Source of the DNA: a bacterium
Lineage (GTDB): Bacteria > Bacteroidota > Bacteroidia > Bacteroidales > Muribaculaceae
DNA: 34,120 nt
NCBI GenBank assembly: GCA_004563195.1
Contig: SFTJ01000029.1
Span: 1 to 34,120, forward strand
Reading direction: 5' to 3'
Shown: positions 7,191-15,651 of the stretch, piece by piece
Numbering within the stretch: the stretch's first letter is position 1
Layout of the letters: every line of letters starts with the position of its first letter
The notes under the pieces: model-generated
Seen by the model: the letters and a program-made list of their open reading frames with translations, nothing else
Told to the model about the DNA's origin: nothing
Databases searched by the model: none
Translations under genes and position numbers: made by a program

Positions 7191-9173
7191 TTACTGCACT
7201 TTTTTGAGCACCACCATCTGATTGTTCTTCTCCACCACTGCCTGATAGAAATTCTTCAGGTCGGGATATTCCGATGCTTCGAAGAACTGGCGGCCTATGT
7301 TCAACTTATAGAGCACTTGTATCTGATTGCCCACCAATTTTACCAAATACTGGCATGAGCAAGTGCCATCATTAAATTTCAGAGCGCCCGATTGTGGCAT
7401 CTCTTCCACTTCATAGCCATCGGGTAGCGTTATGGCTGAGATGATGTTCACCACTTGCGTGCACGGGAGTTCCACCGGATATTCTCGCTTGTCCTGCACA
7501 AATGGGTTGTCCTTCTCATCGAGAGCTATCATCGGATTGAAGTAGATATGGTCGTCGGTAACGTCGACCGTTTTGGTAAATTTCACATCGGTCACCACGC
7601 GGTTGCCATAGTCTTTAACGCCTCTGGTGGAGAACGATTCCACCTCTATATCGTTGTTCTTCATTATTTGCTCCACATATTTTATCGAGTCGCTTTCCGA
7701 CTCGTAAGAACGCTTAAGCATCCAAGCAAAAATGCCGCTACGAGTGCTGCGCTTGATGCCGCTCAGCGTGCCGTCGGCGCTCAAAGTGGAGTTGAGAGTC
7801 TTGTTGAGCTGATTGACCGAGAGGTTGGAGAGGTCGGCCCAAGCTTCCTCGCCTATCACTTTGGCACGTTCCACGCGCACATCGGCAGGGAGGGCATCGA
7901 TGTAGGCATATTTGTCGCTGGCATCGATATAATGCACTTGGTCGCCATCTACAAATCGCACCACCATATCGCTCAAGCGCTCCAGCGAAGCTCTGATCAT
8001 AGGCATTCTGCCGTTGCTTCGCGAGCTGAGCACCACCGGTGAGCATTGAATGCCATATTTGCGCATCATCGACATCATTATGAAGTTCATCTCGGCGCTA
8101 TTGCCCACGCCGGTAGAGATAGCCTTCTTCATGTCGACCGAATACCATGCGCGCTGGCCGTTCCACTTCATCTTGCTGTGCAGCAACTTCATCATCGCCA
8201 CCACGCGCTGTTCCACTGTAGCCGGTTCGGGGATATCGAGCGTTCTCAATTCTTTTTCATAAGGGCAACTCATATTCATAGGGAATTGCTCGTCTTCCTT
8301 GAGTGTTTTTTCCACATCGCTCCAGGTGGTGGAAATCGGCTTCATCAGTTGGCCCGGGAATGCCGTGCCTGAGAACTCAAATTCTATCATAGCCTGATAA
8401 TCGTAGGGCGACCACACAAACGGTTCGTTATCTAAAGCCGGAATACTGTCGCCCTCCACACTATAGCTGCGTGCCGCACATGTCAAGGCTTCGGTAGTGC
8501 CCCAATCGGTAATTACCGAGAATTTGCAAGTGTCTTCTTTTCTTTCGGTAACAAGCGGGAACACCCCGTGTTGTGCCACATTCACTATGAAATATTCGGG
8601 GATAGTGATATCCAAGCGGCTGTTAATCACCGGCAAGCGTTTTTGAGCCACCCAGTCGTTGATTTTTTGCACCAACGGTGAATGTAGCGTGTATTTATAC
8701 TCCAATATAGTGCCTTCTTTCACATTGGGTATGGCAAACTTCACCATTTTGCGCTTGCTGCTAACCTTTTCTTCGAATACATTCTTCTTGTCGAGCTGTG
8801 TTTTCACCACTTTGCCGTTTTCTTCGTTATAGGCATTGGCTTCAAGTCCGCGCACGCTCTCTCCATCCGAAAATATTATGCTCACATCAGCCATTCCCAC
8901 ACCTTCGGGCTTCAGCACCTTTATGCGCTTGGTGTAGTTATATTCTATATAAAACCCTATGGTGTTGGAGAACTGATAAAACACATCGCCATAATCGCAG
9001 AGATATACTGCTCGAGCAGTGGTGTCGGGGGCGTACACTTTCATTTCAAGTTCTTGCTTCGTAGGCTTGGTGCCGAACTTGATTATCTCGGCTGCCGATG
9101 CCGAAGCTACACTTATCAGCATGGCTGCAAAAGCCAATGCTATCACTTTGCTTATACTTGTTTTCATAGGCAT
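7191..9173 (-). CDS. DUF3857 protein with degenerate transglutaminase-like core
   Basis: 660 residues with a signal peptide (hydrophobic 9-27, Ala-rich cleavage site before EIIKFG). DUF3857 covers about residues 60-270, and a transglutaminase-like region about 320-430. Aligned by eye to the downstream paralogue, GFGDCKALS corresponds to GVGNSAEMN (residues 355-363), so the catalytic Cys is Ser359. The His position (NHAI) corresponds to DMVV (Met403). The third residue is kept as Asp417 in YIDASD. The protein therefore looks like a non-catalytic partner. It is the first gene of a two-gene minus-strand operon with an exact consensus promoter at 9216-9246. The ATG at 9173 is used; an in-frame ATG two codons later (9167) is equally possible. 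It is expected to be exported. Confidence 0.83.
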   Translation of the reverse strand: MPMKTSISKVIALAFAAMLISVASASAAEIIKFGTKPTKQELEMKVYAPDTTARAVYLCDYGDVFYQFSNTIGFYIEYNYTKRIKVLKPEGVGMADVSIIFSDGESVRGLEANAYNEENGKVVKTQLDKKNVFEEKVSSKRKMVKFAIPNVKEGTILEYKYTLHSPLVQKINDWVAQKRLPVINSRLDITIPEYFIVNVAQHGVFPLVTERKEDTCKFSVITDWGTTEALTCAARSYSVEGDSIPALDNEPFVWSPYDYQAMIEFEFSGTAFPGQLMKPISTTWSDVEKTLKEDEQFPMNMSCPYEKELRTLDIPEPATVEQRVVAMMKLLHSKMKWNGQRAWYSVDMKKAISTGVGNSAEMNFIMMSMMRKYGIQCSPVVLSSRSNGRMPMIRASLERLSDMVVRFVDGDQVHYIDASDKYAYIDALPADVRVERAKVIGEEAWADLSNLSVNQLNKTLNSTLSADGTLSGIKRSTRSGIFAWMLKRSYESESDSIKYVEQIMKNNDIEVESFSTRGVKDYGNRVVTDVKFTKTVDVTDDHIYFNPMIALDEKDNPFVQDKREYPVELPCTQVVNIISAITLPDGYEVEEMPQSGALKFNDGTCSCQYLVKLVGNQIQVLYKLNIGRQFFEASEYPDLKNFYQAVVEKNNQMVVLKKVQ

Positions 9174-9215
9174 TATTTTTTGTTAAATATTATTCTCATT
9201 TTTTATTGATAATCG

Positions 9216-9246
9216 CAAATATAATCACAAAATTGCATCTTCCAAA
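9216..9246 (-). promoter_or_regulatory. Promoter of the DUF3857 operon
   Basis: Read on the minus strand, TTTG (9246-9243), a 19-base spacer and TATATTTG (9223-9216) match the Bacteroidetes housekeeping promoter consensus exactly. The predicted start of transcription is near 9210, giving a leader of about 40 bases. Confidence 0.72.
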
Positions 9247-9314
9247 GAATTATTGCAAAAACCTACAGAAATGCCCATAGAAATACCTCTCGCCCACATT
9301 TTTTTGCTAATTTA

Positions 9315-9345
9315 TTTGTTTTGTGTAAAACTCTTTATATATTTG
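9315..9345 (+). promoter_or_regulatory. Promoter of the DUF4249/TonB-receptor operon
   Basis: TTTG (9315-9318), a 19-base spacer and TATATTTG (9338-9345) match the consensus exactly. The start of transcription is predicted near 9350, about 40 bases before the ATG at 9391. The -7 octamer is identical to that of the divergent operon. Confidence 0.72.
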
Positions 9346-9390
9346 TCAAAAGTTACGATTAACCTTTAAAACTAAATACTAAATTTGATT

Positions 9391-10584
9391 ATGCCAATTC
9401 GTCTCACAATATTATTATTTGCAGCAATTGCCACACTAAGCAGTTGCGTCGACGAGTATGAAGTGGGCGAAGAGCAATTACTGAGTTCCGACGGCACGGC
9501 TTTATATATAGATGGTAGAATTTTAGTGGGGGCTATGTCGTATGTTTATATCGAGCAACCACTTGCTCTAAATTCGCCCAATTCGGCAAAATATGTAGAA
9601 GATGCCACGGTGTGGATAAAGGGTGATAACGGCTACGATAGCGGTCCAATATACTATAATAAAGAAACCTTACGCTACGACATCGACACCTACGATATCG
9701 ACACCGATGCCAAATATAAGATAGTAATCACACACAACGGCAATACTTACGAATCGGACTTTTTGGTGAGCGAACCGGCTCCTGAAATCGATGATTTTTA
9801 CTATAGCCAGGACCAACAATCGGGGTGCTTGATTTTTTATGTCGACGCCCGAGGTAACGATAACATGCACAACTTTATGTGGACATTCGAAGAAGACTAT
9901 GAAGTGCATGCTTCGGTCAACATGCTTTACACCATGCACGACAATGGGTATATTATTAAATACGACCCGTCGGCGTTTCCCGAACTCGACAAGGAAAAGG
10001 GCTACAACCCCTACTTGTACTGCTGGACCCATGCTAATTCTTCCTCCATCAACATCTACAGCACAAGCAACCTTACCGAAAACGTGGTGAAAATGCACGA
10101 AATCTATCGATTGAACGCCAGTTACTCTCGCTTCGACCACTTATACTGCATGACATTGTATCAAAGTGCCATATCCGATGAAGCATATAACTATTATGCC
10201 ACTATGAAGCGACTCACCGAACTCACAGGCAGCCTTTTCTCGCCTATGCCAAGCGATGTGAAAGGTAACATAACGTGCACCAAAGGTGGCCAAAAAGACC
10301 CTCGCGGTTACATAACTGCTTCGCATGTCACCTACAAGCGACTGTTTGTATCCGGCGATGAAATCACGCTCAAACGCACTTACAAATACGATTATATGCC
10401 CGGAAACAACTTTAAATTGGAACAACCCGAGGACCCGCGATTCGCTTTAGGATATGTGCTCTGGAGTAAGCATCCCACCAATTACACCCAACAGGACCTC
10501 CGTTTATACTATCCCGAGGCTTGTAATTGCCAAAAAGTAAGCACCAAAATAAAACCCGAATGGTGGCCTAATGACCTCCTTTAG
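9391..10584 (+). CDS. DUF4249-family outer-membrane lipoprotein
   Basis: 397 residues. A lipoprotein signal peptide ends in the lipobox LSSC, with Cys19 as the lipidated residue, followed by VDEYEVGEEQ. An early beta-rich segment (YIDGRILVGAMSYVYIEQPL, then VEDATVWIKGDNG) is typical of DUF4249 proteins, which contain an Ig-like or carboxypeptidase-regulatory-like fold and are usually encoded next to TonB-dependent receptors in Bacteroidetes. It lies 62 bp upstream of such a receptor and is the first gene of the operon. By analogy with SusD-like partners it may be a surface or periplasmic accessory of the receptor, but its ligand is unknown. ATG 9391 is preferred over an upstream in-frame TTG at 9385. 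Confidence 0.83.
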   Translation: MPIRLTILLFAAIATLSSCVDEYEVGEEQLLSSDGTALYIDGRILVGAMSYVYIEQPLALNSPNSAKYVEDATVWIKGDNGYDSGPIYYNKETLRYDIDTYDIDTDAKYKIVITHNGNTYESDFLVSEPAPEIDDFYYSQDQQSGCLIFYVDARGNDNMHNFMWTFEEDYEVHASVNMLYTMHDNGYIIKYDPSAFPELDKEKGYNPYLYCWTHANSSSINIYSTSNLTENVVKMHEIYRLNASYSRFDHLYCMTLYQSAISDEAYNYYATMKRLTELTGSLFSPMPSDVKGNITCTKGGQKDPRGYITASHVTYKRLFVSGDEITLKRTYKYDYMPGNNFKLEQPEDPRFALGYVLWSKHPTNYTQQDLRLYYPEACNCQKVSTKIKPEWWPNDLL

Positions 10585-10646
10585 GGCTTTTATCAACTAT
10601 ACTAACCTAAACCAATAGAATATAACAAAAAAACATACAAAAAAAC

Positions 10647-13130
10647 ATGAAATTAACCAAAGCATTACTCGGCATCTGCACGGCGTTGACAGTAGCAACA
10701 GCCGCCCATGCAAAGCACATTGTGCTCGAGAGTCAGCCTCTCGACAAAGCTCTGACCTCGCTTAGCATAAAAACCGGAGCAAAAGTGTATTGGAAAGCCG
10801 CCGATGTGCAAAACATAACCATAGAACGCACCGAGGGCGACGACACAAAACTGAAGGATCTGTTAGCATCTCTGCTCAGCGGAACCGGGTTAAAAGCCAC
10901 CATTTCGGCCGACGGCCAATCGGTTTTTATTGCCAAAGGCAATTTTATGGTGGGCGATGTGGCTGCCTACCCCATCATAGGTGCGTCGATACTCGACATG
11001 CAACAAAGCGCTCTGCTCGACAAAAACAACTTGCAAGAGGCTGAAGAAGAAGACTTCGACGATAGCGAAATCTACTACCAACTCGACGAACTCGACGTTA
11101 CTGCCAATCGCCTCGACAATGTGCGCAATGTGGCTATGGGCGTGCACAAAATCACAGCCGAAGAGATGCTTACCATCCCCACCGCATTTGGCGAAATGGA
11201 CATCATCAAGGTGATTCAAACCCTTCCGGGCGTGAAAAGCCTCGGCGAGGGCACAAGCGGATTTAGCGTGCGCGGTGGTGCCACCGACCAAAACCTCGTG
11301 CTCTTCAACGACAATACCATCTATAACCCTAACCACCTGTTCGGGTTCTTCTCTGCCATCAACGGCAATATTGTGGATAATATCGAACTCTATAAGTGTA
11401 ATATTCCGTCGCAATACGGCGGTCGCCTCTCGAGCGTGCTCGACATCAACAGTAAGCGTGGCAACAAGCAGAAATTCACCGGCAACGCCAGCCTCGGCGT
11501 GCTCGCCAGCAGCCTTAACCTCGAAGGTCCTATCGTAAAAGACCGCACTTCGCTCTTGCTTAGCGCACGCGCTTCGTATTCCGACTGGATTTTGGGCTTG
11601 ATTCCCGAAAAAAGCGGATACAAGAACGGTAGAGCCGGATTCTACGACGCCAACCTGGTGCTCTCGCACAAATTCACCTCACTCGACCACCTTCACGTGA
11701 GCGGATATTACAGCCACGACCGTTTTAAATTCGAAGAAGGTCAGAAATACGCCTACTGCAATGCCAATGCCTCGGCAAAATATGTGCACCTCTTTGGCGG
11801 CGAGTCGCCTCTCGAAATCACCGGCGGCTTCGACCACTACGACTACAGCACTTCGGAGTATTTCAACCCCTACGATGCCTATACACTATCCTATCGCATC
11901 AATCAATACTTCGGCAAAGCCGATTTCACGATGAAATCTATCGAAAAGCATAAGATACGCTTCGGCGCAAGCGCCACCTACTACGACGTTATGCCCGGCA
12001 AAACCGAGCCTTACAGCTCCGAATCGCTCTACAGATACCAGATACTGCAGAATGAGAACGCCCTCGAAGCTGCAGCCTATGCCAACGAAGAGTGGGACAT
12101 CACCGACCGCTTCTCGCTTAGCGCAGGCGTGCGTTTCAGCCTATTCCAAGCCATGGGCCCCCGCACCTACTACCTCTATCAGGACGGCGAACTGCCCACC
12201 GAAAGCAACATTGTGGAGCAAAAAACCACCGACGGCAACATCAAGACATATATGGGCCCCGAATTCCGCGGCTCACTCCGCTATATGATTACGCCCGACC
12301 TCTCCATCAAAGCCGGCGTAAACTCCATGCGCCAATACATTCACAAGATATCCAACACCTTGGTGCCATCGCCTACCGACATCTGGAAACTCTCCGATGC
12401 CAACATAACACCGCAAACCGGCGTTCAGTATGCTTTAGGCGTCTATCGCAACTTCGAGAACGGAAATATCGAAACTAGCATCGAAGGTTACTATAAAACC
12501 ATGAACGACTACCTCGACTATCGCAGTGGTGCCATTCTGCTTATGAACGACCACCTCGAAACCGACGTGCTTCCTACTCAAGGTTATGCCTACGGTGTGG
12601 AATTGATGGTGAAGCGCTCTAAGGGCAAGCTCAACGGCTGGGCAAGCTACACCTACAGCCGCACCATGCTCCGACAGAACGACCCGCGCATAATTAACCC
12701 CACCAACGACGGTGATTGGTATGCTTCCGACTACGACCGCCCACACGAATTCAAACTCGTGGGTAACTACCAGTTCACTCAGCGCTACAGTATCTCGTTA
12801 AACGCCGACTACAGCACCGGACGACCTCTCACCGTGCCTGTGGCAAAGTACTACGACAACACCATCAATAGCTACACATTCTTCTACTCCGACCGCAACT
12901 CTACTCGCATTCCTAACTACTTCAGAATGGACCTCGCCTTTAACGTGAAGCCCACTCACCGCCTGAATGCCCGACTACACACCTTCTTCACCATTGGTGT
13001 ATATAACGTTACGGCTCGCAAGAATGCCTACTCCATCTTCTTCCGCAGCGAAAACGGCGTAATCAAAGGCTACAAAATGTCGGTCTTCGGTTGCCCTATT
13101 CCCTACGTTTCATTCAACATAAAATTCTAA
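10647..13130 (+). CDS. TonB-dependent receptor with N-terminal STN domain
   Basis: 827 residues with a signal peptide (1-22, ending AHA). Residues 25-98 form an STN (secretin/TonB short N-terminal) domain: LDKALTSLSIKTGAKVYW, then LLSGTGLKATISADGQSVFI. An acidic linker (about 120-145) leads to a TonB-box-like segment LDELDVTANR. The plug domain covers about 150-270 (FSVRGGATDQNLVLFNDNTI, ending VLDINSKRGN). The 22-strand barrel region follows and the protein ends in Phe (SFNIKF), the outer-membrane assembly signal. Unlike many Bacteroidetes receptors of this type, no carboxypeptidase-regulatory domain is seen between the STN domain and the plug. STN domains normally signal to a FecR-type anti-sigma factor, but no sigma/anti-sigma gene lies in this window. 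It presumably imports an unknown substrate together with the DUF4249 lipoprotein. Confidence 0.92.
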   Translation: MKLTKALLGICTALTVATAAHAKHIVLESQPLDKALTSLSIKTGAKVYWKAADVQNITIERTEGDDTKLKDLLASLLSGTGLKATISADGQSVFIAKGNFMVGDVAAYPIIGASILDMQQSALLDKNNLQEAEEEDFDDSEIYYQLDELDVTANRLDNVRNVAMGVHKITAEEMLTIPTAFGEMDIIKVIQTLPGVKSLGEGTSGFSVRGGATDQNLVLFNDNTIYNPNHLFGFFSAINGNIVDNIELYKCNIPSQYGGRLSSVLDINSKRGNKQKFTGNASLGVLASSLNLEGPIVKDRTSLLLSARASYSDWILGLIPEKSGYKNGRAGFYDANLVLSHKFTSLDHLHVSGYYSHDRFKFEEGQKYAYCNANASAKYVHLFGGESPLEITGGFDHYDYSTSEYFNPYDAYTLSYRINQYFGKADFTMKSIEKHKIRFGASATYYDVMPGKTEPYSSESLYRYQILQNENALEAAAYANEEWDITDRFSLSAGVRFSLFQAMGPRTYYLYQDGELPTESNIVEQKTTDGNIKTYMGPEFRGSLRYMITPDLSIKAGVNSMRQYIHKISNTLVPSPTDIWKLSDANITPQTGVQYALGVYRNFENGNIETSIEGYYKTMNDYLDYRSGAILLMNDHLETDVLPTQGYAYGVELMVKRSKGKLNGWASYTYSRTMLRQNDPRIINPTNDGDWYASDYDRPHEFKLVGNYQFTQRYSISLNADYSTGRPLTVPVAKYYDNTINSYTFFYSDRNSTRIPNYFRMDLAFNVKPTHRLNARLHTFFTIGVYNVTARKNAYSIFFRSENGVIKGYKMSVFGCPIPYVSFNIKF

Positions 13131-13148
13131 CAAATGCCCTTCCGCATC

Positions 13149-14771
13149 ATGAAAAAAATATTATCAGCTCTGCTTCTGCTTTCGGGCATCGTTGCAGCCC
13201 ATGCTCAGCAGCCTTTCAAGGAATTTATCTATGCCCAAACCGATAAGAACTTCTATCTTGCCGGCGAAAGGCTTTGGTTTAAACTTTACAACCTCGATGA
13301 GAACAGTCGGCTCATGCAAGGCGGTAGCCGCGTGGCTTATGTGCAACTCGTGGGCGACACCCCAAACACCGTGCAATGCACCGTGGAAATCGACAGCACT
13401 GCTGCTGCCGACGGCGTACTCGAACTGCCTTTCACCATCCCCAGCGGTCGTTACAAACTCTGCGCCTACACTCGCAATATGCTCAATATGGGCGAGCAAG
13501 CATTGTTCTCCAAGACTATACATGTGTTCAACGCTCTTCGCTACGAGAAACAGACCGACAAGGTGAGCCTGGAACGTACCGTGGCTACTCCCGATTTCTC
13601 AGCCGGCTCATTGCTCATCAGCACCGATAAAGCCGAATATGGCACTCGCGAGGCTGTAAATATCGACCTCTCAAAGCTTCCCGCCGACGCCATAATGGCT
13701 GTATCGGTGGTACGCACCGACGGATGGCGCATGGGCGACACTCCTATCACTCAATATGCCGCTCCCACCACCACTATCACCGGCAACCTTACGCCCGAAA
13801 CCGAAAGTCAGATTATCGAAGGCACCTACACCTCGAGCAATGGCACTCCGGCAGTCAATGCCAACATATCGCTTCGCAGTCCGGTGGTGCGCTATTATCC
13901 GGGCATAGTGGATAATGCCGGCAATGTGCAATTTTTCACCCCGCTGATGTATGGCGTCAACACCATATTCACCGGAGTGGAACCCGGCGGCAGCATCACA
14001 CTCAAAACGCCCTTCAAAGCTCCTCTGCTCGACGAACTCATCCCGGTGGAAATAAGCCAAGCCGACAGAGACGCCGTTCAGGAGCGCAGCTTGGGCATTC
14101 AGGCAGCTCGTTACTTCGGCACCGATAGCCTCACCCGCCACTCTTCGGCTGTAGAAGGATTGCATCGCTACGAACTCATCTCGCGCTACGATATGGAAAA
14201 CTATCGCCGTTTCAACTCCTTCAAGGAGACATTTATCGAATATATCTACGAACTCGGCACTACCACCACCCCCGAAGGCAAGCAGCGAGTAACCATGTTC
14301 GACGAATTTACCGGTCGTCAAAACCAAGGCAACACATTGGTGCTCATCGACGGCGTGGCTGTGATGAACCACGAGGACCTGCTCAACTACAATCCTCATT
14401 ACTGCCGCTACATCGACATTTATATCGGCCACTACGTATTTGCCAACCAAGAATATGCGGGCATAGTAAACTTCCGCACACCGCGCGGCAACAAGATGCA
14501 CTTCGCTCTGCCCGATAACTCGCGCGAACAAGCATTTTGCGGCATCCAACAGGCCACATCGATGCCCCTTGTATGTCGCGATGCCAACGCAGCCCCGATG
14601 CCTCAGCAAATGCCCGACATGCGCCACACGCTCTACTGGAATCCGCAAGCCTCGGCAGGCACGCTGCAATGCTTCACCTCCGACCTCAAAGGCTCATTTG
14701 TGGTTACCGTTGAAGGCATCACACCCGACGGCAACCGTATTCACACAACCACTCAATTTACTGTAAAATGA
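13149..14771 (+). CDS. MG2-type exported protein with TonB-plug-like C-terminal segment
   Basis: 540 residues with a signal peptide (MKKILSALLLLSGIVAAHAQ). Residues 25-125 resemble an MG2 macroglobulin domain (IYAQTDKNFYLAGERLWFKL, then YVQLVG and PSGRYKLCAYTRN). A middle beta-sandwich region follows (150-300). Residues 395-447 resemble the core of a TonB-receptor plug (LVLIDGVAVMNHEDLL, then YIDIYIGHYVF and YAGIVNFRTPRGN), yet no barrel follows, only about 90 residues. It begins just after the receptor gene and its stop overlaps the next start (ATGA), so it belongs to the same operon. ATG 13134, five codons upstream, is an alternative start. The protein is probably periplasmic or attached to the outer membrane. 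The role is unknown; it might bind the receptor or its lipoprotein. Confidence 0.8.
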   Translation: MKKILSALLLLSGIVAAHAQQPFKEFIYAQTDKNFYLAGERLWFKLYNLDENSRLMQGGSRVAYVQLVGDTPNTVQCTVEIDSTAAADGVLELPFTIPSGRYKLCAYTRNMLNMGEQALFSKTIHVFNALRYEKQTDKVSLERTVATPDFSAGSLLISTDKAEYGTREAVNIDLSKLPADAIMAVSVVRTDGWRMGDTPITQYAAPTTTITGNLTPETESQIIEGTYTSSNGTPAVNANISLRSPVVRYYPGIVDNAGNVQFFTPLMYGVNTIFTGVEPGGSITLKTPFKAPLLDELIPVEISQADRDAVQERSLGIQAARYFGTDSLTRHSSAVEGLHRYELISRYDMENYRRFNSFKETFIEYIYELGTTTTPEGKQRVTMFDEFTGRQNQGNTLVLIDGVAVMNHEDLLNYNPHYCRYIDIYIGHYVFANQEYAGIVNFRTPRGNKMHFALPDNSREQAFCGIQQATSMPLVCRDANAAPMPQQMPDMRHTLYWNPQASAGTLQCFTSDLKGSFVVTVEGITPDGNRIHTTTQFTVK

Positions 14772-15418
14772 AATTGCTTAAATCATCGTTAGTAATAGCC
14801 GTCATCACTGCTTGCGCTGCTCTGAATGTATCGGCACAACCAAAATCACAACAAATCTTCAGCGCACGCCTCGAACGCGGCTATTCGCCCGCTCTATATG
14901 CCAATGCCCCCTATCACCCCACCGATTTCACACCCGGCGAAGTGACTTATCGCGGCTACACCTACACCGACCTGCAGCTGCACCTCGACCTGCAGCTCGG
15001 CACTGTGATTATCAACAGCCCGTTTGGCAGAACTGTCTACTATCAGGCATCAGAACTCGAAAAAGTGAAAATCAACGGCTTGGAAGTGGTGTATCTCGAC
15101 AAAGCCGACCACCGTCCCACCAAAGGTTGGTACGAAATAATCTACGCCACCCCACACTGGACGCTCTATCGCGTGCACTCGGTGAAGAACGTAACCGACA
15201 TTATTGCCGGTGAGCGTAAAAAGACCCAATTCAGCCTCTCGCACAAACTCTATATCGCCAAAGGCAATCGCTGGTCGGGCATCAAGAACGTCAACGACCT
15301 CGCCAAGGCATTCCCCCGCCAAAAGGACGAGATAAAGGCTTTTGCCAAGTCGCACAACCTTAATCCCGACATCAACGCCACCGAACAGTGGATTAAGATA
15401 GCCGAGCACATCAAGTAG
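14768..15418 (+). CDS. Small exported protein of unknown function in receptor operon
   Basis: 216 residues with a clear signal peptide (1-23, cleavage after NVSA). The mature part has a beta-rich segment with many aromatics (VTYRGYTYTDLQLHLDLQLG, then VYLDKADHRPTKGWYEIIYA), and the C-terminal 60 residues look helical (NDLAKAFPRQKDEIKAFAKS). I do not recognise the family with certainty. It overlaps the preceding stop by four bases and is followed after 32 bases by a strong terminator, so it is the last gene of the DUF4249-receptor-MG2 operon and probably works with those envelope proteins. There is no lipobox and no membrane segment besides the signal peptide. Confidence 0.75.
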   Translation: MKLLKSSLVIAVITACAALNVSAQPKSQQIFSARLERGYSPALYANAPYHPTDFTPGEVTYRGYTYTDLQLHLDLQLGTVIINSPFGRTVYYQASELEKVKINGLEVVYLDKADHRPTKGWYEIIYATPHWTLYRVHSVKNVTDIIAGERKKTQFSLSHKLYIAKGNRWSGIKNVNDLAKAFPRQKDEIKAFAKSHNLNPDINATEQWIKIAEHIK

Positions 15419-15450
15419 CAAAAACATTTCACTCAACTGCTAATAGCAAT

Positions 15451-15487
15451 AATCGCCGCCTCACAACACTGTGGGCGGCGATTTTTT
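15451..15487 (+). terminator. Rho-independent terminator of the receptor operon
   Basis: A perfect 10-bp stem pairs 15451-15460 (AATCGCCGCC) with 15474-15483, extendable by four inner pairs with a one-base bulge, followed by TTTTTT (15482-15487). Confidence 0.92.
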
Positions 15488-15510
15488 GCTTCACCGTTAT
15501 GCTTCATCTC

Positions 15511-15525
15511 GAGCCGCAGCGGCTC
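15511..15525. repeat. Short perfect inverted repeat
   Basis: GAGCCGC-A-GCGGCTC is a 7-bp perfect palindrome with a one-base centre and no T run on either side. The word GCGGCTCT recurs near the end of rpmH (15636-15643). Its function is unknown. Confidence 0.4.
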
Positions 15526-15617
15526 TCTTATGCACACACATATACAAACACTAATAGCCGCTGAAGCGTGAGCAACAACGGCTTTATGCGTTTTCATCCT
15601 CCTGAGCAGGAGAGATA

Positions 15618-15651
15618 AAGTAATAAAAAACCTAAGCGGCTCTTATTACTT
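15618..15651 (-). terminator. A+T-rich hairpin at the end of rpmH
   Basis: A perfect 9-bp stem pairs 15618-15626 with 15643-15651. On the minus strand the left arm is AAGTAATAA, that is the last Lys codon and two tandem stop codons of rpmH, and a short U-rich stretch follows. It may act as a weak terminator or protect the 3' end. Confidence 0.45.

Noticed and set aside
7738..8046. Arg/Gln-rich minus-strand frame within the degenerate DUF3857 gene
   Set aside because: It overlaps the real gene on the same strand in another frame and has the skewed composition of a frame-shifted shadow.
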